64,000 nt of DNA from Microtetraspora glauca. Its GTDB lineage: Bacteria; Actinomycetota; Actinomycetes; Streptomycetales; Streptomycetaceae. Within the stretch, counting starts at the first letter, position 1. Each line of letters begins with the position of its first letter. The position numbers were made by a program, and so were the translations under genes. The stretch lies in assembly GCA_000721275.1 (NCBI GenBank), contig JOFO01000019.1, positions 48,555-112,554 of the forward strand, in the 5' to 3' direction. Shown in pieces: positions 60,435-64,000 of this stretch. A model generated the notes under the pieces. The model ran no database searches. It was not told the DNA's origin and saw nothing but the letters and a program-made list of their open reading frames with translations.

Positions 60435-63152
60435 ATGCACACGAACTACCCCTTGCTGCCCGGCAACCTGCTGACGTGGGTGGATGTCGATGAGCATTGT
60501 GCTGTCCTGGCGACCGAAGGGTTGTGGCCGAAATGGCTCAAGGAAGCAAATGCCTGGTGGGATGGCGTCGAGCTCACCGTCACCCCGGAGACGAGTGAAC
60601 GGGAAGCCCTGAACTGGCTGAACACTGCGTTCGGACGAGGGTCCATCCGTACATCCGATCTCGGCTTCGAGCTCCTCCTCGACCGGCCCCGCGACATGGA
60701 GGCGGAAGGTCTTCCGGTCACCATCCAGGTCGAGGAATCCGCCGCTTCTTCGGTTCGCCTGCCGAAGCTCGCTGACAGAAGAATCACCGACGAACTCGCG
60801 AAGCCGCTTCCCCGTCCGGACTCCGACTCCTTCCCCGGCGGCGTCCAAGTGGTGGCGTTTCACTCGTTCAAGGGTGGCGTGGGGCGCACTGTCCACGCTG
60901 TGGCCCTCGCGGACTTGCTGGCTCAGCAAGGGCGCAAAGTGCTGCTCGTCGACGCGGATCTGGAAGCACCAGGCATCAGCTGGATGTACGAGTCGCAAGG
61001 GGGTGCGGCCGACATCGCATACGACGACGTCCTGACCCTCTTGCACGGGAGTTCCGGTGGGGATCGCAGGCATGCGGTCCGGATCGCATCCGAGTACATG
61101 GCGAATCAGGAGACGCTGTTCCACAGAAGCGGCGGACGGTTGGTGATCCTGCCGACGAGTCGCCGTGTCAGGCTGGGGCCTCCTCGTATCGAGCCCGGGC
61201 AGCTTCTCACCCCGGATCGCTCCCGCTACTACTTGACGGAGTCGCTGGCTGACCTGGCCGCCCAAGCGGAATTGGACACGGTGGTCGTGGATCTGCGTGC
61301 AGGGGCTTCGGAACTTTCGGCGCCGGTTCTTCTGGACCCCAGGGTCCAACGCGTCTTCGTGACCACACTCAGCAGTCAGTCCCTTGACGGAACCGATCGC
61401 CTGATTCGCCAGCTGGGCGACAAGGCTGTCGCTCTGACCGGCCGAGACCCTGAGCCCTCTGTAGTCATCACCCAGTACCGGGAGGACCAACACGGGGAAG
61501 AAGTCGAGAAGGCGAAAATTCAACTTGCTCAGGCCCTTGAGAAGCTGCGGGGGGTCCAGGTGAGCGAGGCAGTTGACGGGGACGACGGAGAATCGCCGTC
61601 CGACCCCACCAGTGAGGTGGACGCCCAGGTCCTCACGGAGCCCCTTCTGAGTCCCTTCCGGGACGAGCTGCTGGCGTTGCCCCAGTCCTGGGACGACGTG
61701 ATCGCCCTGGTGAGGAGGCTCGGCATCGGTGATCGGCTGCTTGAGTCCATGAGCCTGTCCACCGAACCGGAGTCCGTCGCGCAGGTGACGGCGGAGCCCG
61801 CCCTGGACACGCGCCGGGCGGCCCTGCACGAGCGGGCGAAGTCCTTGGTGTTCGCGGAGCGGACCGGCCTGGACAGCAGTCTCGGGTTCCTTTCCACGGC
61901 TCCACTCCGGCGGCTTGTGGGAGACCACCGGACCGCGTTGCCCGTGACGGTGGTGGTAGGCGCGAAGGGGTCCGGAAAGACCTTCACCTATGCGCGGTTG
62001 TGTGCTGCGGGGAGCTGGCAAAAGTTTGCCCAGAGCGCCGACGAAGAGGTGCGCGTAGACGCCCCGGTCGTTCCCGTGCTCGACCCGGCGAACATGGAGA
62101 CAGGGTCGAGGGAGGGCACCACCAGCCCACAGCGGCTCCGAGCTGTTGCGGCAGGCGGCGTCGGCGCGTCCGCGCTGCAGATCCGGGAGGTGCTGCTCGA
62201 GGCCTTGGCCGGCGAGAAGAAGGAGAGCCTGTCGTTCTGGAGAGATGTCTGGTTGCGATGCATGGCCATGGCCATCGCAGGGCCAACTCTGCCGAAGAGC
62301 GCCGAGGAGGTTCTCTCGGAGCGGTCCATGAAGCCCGCGCTGTTCGTGTTCGATGGCCTCGAAGACGTGTTCCAGGAACTGGACAGTGAGGCCAAACGGA
62401 TCGCCCTCAGGGCGTTGTTCATCGAGATCCCTGACTGGTTGCGGACGTTCCGCAGCCGCCCGTTCGGCGCAGTCATCTTCGTCCGGCAGGACCTCGTGCG
62501 ATGGGCCGTACGGCAGAACCTCGGTCAGTACCTGGACCGATATGAGCCCTACGCTCTGCGCTGGGACAGCCAGGAAGCGCTTCGGCTGGCCTTGTGGGTC
62601 GCATCTACTTCCAGGGCGATCGAAGACGTCGACGGCGACCCAATGGAGTTGGGAAGCGACAAGGTCGTGGAGGCCCTGGTCCCCTTGTGGGGCATGAAGA
62701 TGGGTCGCAAGAACTCGAGGGAAGCCCGGTCGGATCGATGGGTTCCCGCTGCTCTTGGTGACTTCAATGACCAGGTGCAGGCGCGGGATGTCGTGAGGTT
62801 CATCAGGGACGCCGCTGAGCTTTCGCAAGGCGACCAGGACTGGCAGGACCGTCTGCTGGTGCCGAGTGCGATGCGACAGGCCCTCGTTCGGTGCAGCATG
62901 GAAAAACTTGAGGAACTCCGGCAGGAGAATCCGTCCGTGGGTGATCTTCTTGTCAACGTGGGGCGCTTCGCGGAGGACGTCGTCATGCCCTTCACCGCGG
63001 AGGACGTCGAGCTGGACGCGAACGCGATCACCAAGCTGAGGGAAGCGGGAGCACTCGATCGCGACACCGACGGTCTATACCGGCTTCCTGAGATCTACCG
63101 CCACGCGCTGGGCTTCAGGACACGCGGACGGGCGCGAGTGGTCCGACCTTGA
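60435..63152 (+). CDS. KGGVGR-variant ATPase with second AAA/KAP-like P-loop module
   Basis: A 905-residue cytoplasmic protein with two nucleotide sites. Residues 1-130 are an unassigned domain. At 138-305 there is a ParA/MinD-like ATPase: deviant Walker A FHSFKGGVGRT (KGGVGRT 146-152), LLVDADLEAPG (171-180) and VVVDLRAG. A linker to about 480 follows, then a second P-loop, VVVGAKGSGKT (509-516 for GAKGSGKT), with Walker B LFVFDGLEDVF (636-646) and VIFVRQDLVRW as a sensor-like block. The C-terminal 200 residues are helical. The architecture resembles NTPases of bacterial conflict systems. A GGGAG ribosome site, 19 bases after the HEPN-like gene. Codon use is less GC3-rich than in otsB. Confidence 0.75.
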   Translation: MHTNYPLLPGNLLTWVDVDEHCAVLATEGLWPKWLKEANAWWDGVELTVTPETSEREALNWLNTAFGRGSIRTSDLGFELLLDRPRDMEAEGLPVTIQVEESAASSVRLPKLADRRITDELAKPLPRPDSDSFPGGVQVVAFHSFKGGVGRTVHAVALADLLAQQGRKVLLVDADLEAPGISWMYESQGGAADIAYDDVLTLLHGSSGGDRRHAVRIASEYMANQETLFHRSGGRLVILPTSRRVRLGPPRIEPGQLLTPDRSRYYLTESLADLAAQAELDTVVVDLRAGASELSAPVLLDPRVQRVFVTTLSSQSLDGTDRLIRQLGDKAVALTGRDPEPSVVITQYREDQHGEEVEKAKIQLAQALEKLRGVQVSEAVDGDDGESPSDPTSEVDAQVLTEPLLSPFRDELLALPQSWDDVIALVRRLGIGDRLLESMSLSTEPESVAQVTAEPALDTRRAALHERAKSLVFAERTGLDSSLGFLSTAPLRRLVGDHRTALPVTVVVGAKGSGKTFTYARLCAAGSWQKFAQSADEEVRVDAPVVPVLDPANMETGSREGTTSPQRLRAVAAGGVGASALQIREVLLEALAGEKKESLSFWRDVWLRCMAMAIAGPTLPKSAEEVLSERSMKPALFVFDGLEDVFQELDSEAKRIALRALFIEIPDWLRTFRSRPFGAVIFVRQDLVRWAVRQNLGQYLDRYEPYALRWDSQEALRLALWVASTSRAIEDVDGDPMELGSDKVVEALVPLWGMKMGRKNSREARSDRWVPAALGDFNDQVQARDVVRFIRDAAELSQGDQDWQDRLLVPSAMRQALVRCSMEKLEELRQENPSVGDLLVNVGRFAEDVVMPFTAEDVELDANAITKLREAGALDRDTDGLYRLPEIYRHALGFRTRGRARVVRP

Positions 63153-63155
63153 GTG

Positions 63156-63185
63156 GGTGGCCGCCCCGGAGGCGGGACGGCCACC
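63156..63185. terminator. Hairpin between the ATPase gene and the M6 remnant
   Basis: GGTGGCCG (63156-63163) pairs with CGGCCACC (63178-63185); the 14-base loop can pair further (CCCC with GGCGGG part). No T run. Confidence 0.5.
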
Positions 63186-63197
63186 GCTGTGGGTCGA

Positions 63198-63901
63198 TCA
63201 GCGCGCGGCCGGGTTGGCCACGTTGATCGTCAGGTCGTCACCGGCGTCGCCGGTGACGGTGACCTTCACACCGTGCCCCGCGACCTTGACGCTGGCTTGC
63301 GGCGCCGAGGCGTCGTAGTACGCGTTCGGGTCGGTGTCGTCGAAGACCGGGATGCCCGGCACCGACGGGGCGCAGGCCGCGAGGGTCTCCACCGTCTGCT
63401 GCTTCCCCTTGCTGGCCAGGACCTCGGTGTGGAGGCACGTGGCGTCGGTGGCCTCCAGGCCGAAGGTGGCGTCTAAGGGCTGGCGGCGGTTGCTGGGCGC
63501 GGCGCCGTTCGGGTAGGTGAACGGTGTCGGGCGGGCGTCGACGGCCATCGCCGTGCCGCCGCCCAGGTGGTTGCTGACGTTGTTGTCGTCGTAGGACCGG
63601 TCGACGTACCAGACGAGCATGCCGTTCCGGTAGCGGAGGTACTCGACCCAGTCGGGGGCGGTGAGCGGCTTGCTGAACTGGTAGGGGCCCTCGGCGAGGA
63701 GCGCGTCGGCGCCGAAGTACTCGCGTTCTCCGGCAGGTAGTAACACGGGTACGTCGCCGACTCGGCGCCGGTGGAGACCTTCCAGCGGCCCTGCGCGGTC
63801 CAGCCGTTCGCGCCCTGCTCGACGTCGTCGGCCAGCAGGGTCGTGCCGCCGTCGAGGGAGTACTTGGCGAAGAGGTAGTCGAAGTTCGCCTCGATCTCGA
63901 A
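63198..63901 (-). pseudogene. Immune inhibitor A (M6) metalloprotease remnant, frameshifted and truncated
   Basis: The minus strand reads the C-terminal part of a secreted M6 peptidase: FEIEANFDYLFAKYSLDGG from 63901 down, then YPCYYLPEN, and in another frame REYFGADALLAEGPYQFS to the stop at 63198. The two frames meet near 63725, where GAGAACGCGAGTACTTC lacks one C compared with the expected GAGAACCGCGAG, so a single-base deletion breaks the gene. Upstream an in-frame TAG (63902-63904) and an insertion-sequence-like end cut off the catalytic domain. It is therefore a dead fragment of about 235 codons. Confidence 0.75.
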
Positions 63902-63904
63902 CTA

Positions 63905-64000
63905 GGGCCTGTCTGACAAATGATCACCGGGCGTGTGCGTGTGTTCGGTCCAATTGCCTTGCCGTCCTGACGCAAGCCAGTGATTCTGGGCAGGTGCCAG
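63905..64000. mobile_element. Probable insertion-sequence end (continues beyond window)
   Basis: The M6 homology stops at CTAG (63902-63905), followed by GGCCTGTCTGACAAATGATC. That resembles the terminal inverted repeat of Streptomyces IS5-group elements, which often insert at CTAG/TNA targets. The base composition drops at this point. No transposase frame is complete in the remaining 95 bases, so the call rests on the junction and repeat-like start only. Confidence 0.5.

Overview
The window is a high-GC actinobacterial chromosome segment, almost certainly Streptomyces. Gene families and their order support this: a nickel-type Fur repressor, RsiG, mycothiol glycosyltransferase MshA, phoU/phoR/phoP, carD-ispD-ispF-cysS-rlmB, msiK, HbpS/SenS/SenR, a CdgB-like diguanylate cyclase, nagK-nagA with DasR-type sites, and otsB. 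About 70 protein genes, one tRNA and several strong hairpin terminators are supported. Many genes carry a TAnnnT -10 element only 6-7 bases before the start codon, so they are probably read as leaderless mRNAs.

Layout. 1-3.8 kb: nur (5' end cut by the window), a YgfZ-like folate-binding protein, D-aminoacyl-tRNA deacylase, the c-di-GMP-dependent anti-sigma factor RsiG, and an Eis-like acetyltransferase. 3.8-9.5 kb: an exporter and regulator district with a two-gene ABC-2 exporter divergent from a TetR repressor, a 14-helix MFS exporter behind a MarR regulator, a VOC protein and an AraC regulator. 9.5-14.9 kb: XRE regulator, HbhA-like protein and DUF2516 membrane protein (an order also known in mycobacteria), a receiver-PP2C phosphatase, a secreted NlpC/P60 peptidase and a methyltransferase. 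15.1-21.4 kb: mshA, a YbjN-like protein, an MFS transporter, phosphoglyceromutase and small accessory genes, including a Cys-rich 50-residue peptide.

21.5-35.1 kb: phosphate control (phoU and phoR-phoP, with two PHO-box triplets between them), a lipoprotein, carD, the MEP-pathway pair ispD/ispF, cysS, rlmB, a DoxX membrane protein, a sugar nucleotidyltransferase, the shared sugar-ABC ATPase msiK and tRNA-Thr(TGT). 35.2-43.8 kb: a secreted VCBS-repeat protein, amine-type FAD oxidoreductase, an antibiotic-kinase homologue, acetyltransferase, quinone oxidoreductase, pentapeptide protein and FAD monooxygenase. 43.8-54 kb: haem/redox sensing (SenR, SenS, HbpS), a secreted M1 peptidase, TerD, ArfB, a flavin reductase, the GAF-PAS-GGDEF cyclase behind a perfect CRP-type palindrome, and secreted proteins. 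54-60 kb: sugar metabolism (PfkB kinase, nagA, nagK, a Tat lipoprotein sugar binder, otsB).

The right end is the accessory part. A small HEPN-like protein and a 905-residue protein with two P-loops (a KGGVGR variant and a second AAA/KAP-like module) form a two-gene unit. It is followed by an immune-inhibitor-A (M6) metalloprotease remnant that carries a frameshift and is cut by what looks like an insertion-sequence end at the window edge. This two-gene unit is the best candidate for an undescribed system. Other notable signals are a duplicated 3' end of phoP, three DasR-type sites, a sigma-R-type promoter at mshA and paired operators at the TetR/ABC locus.
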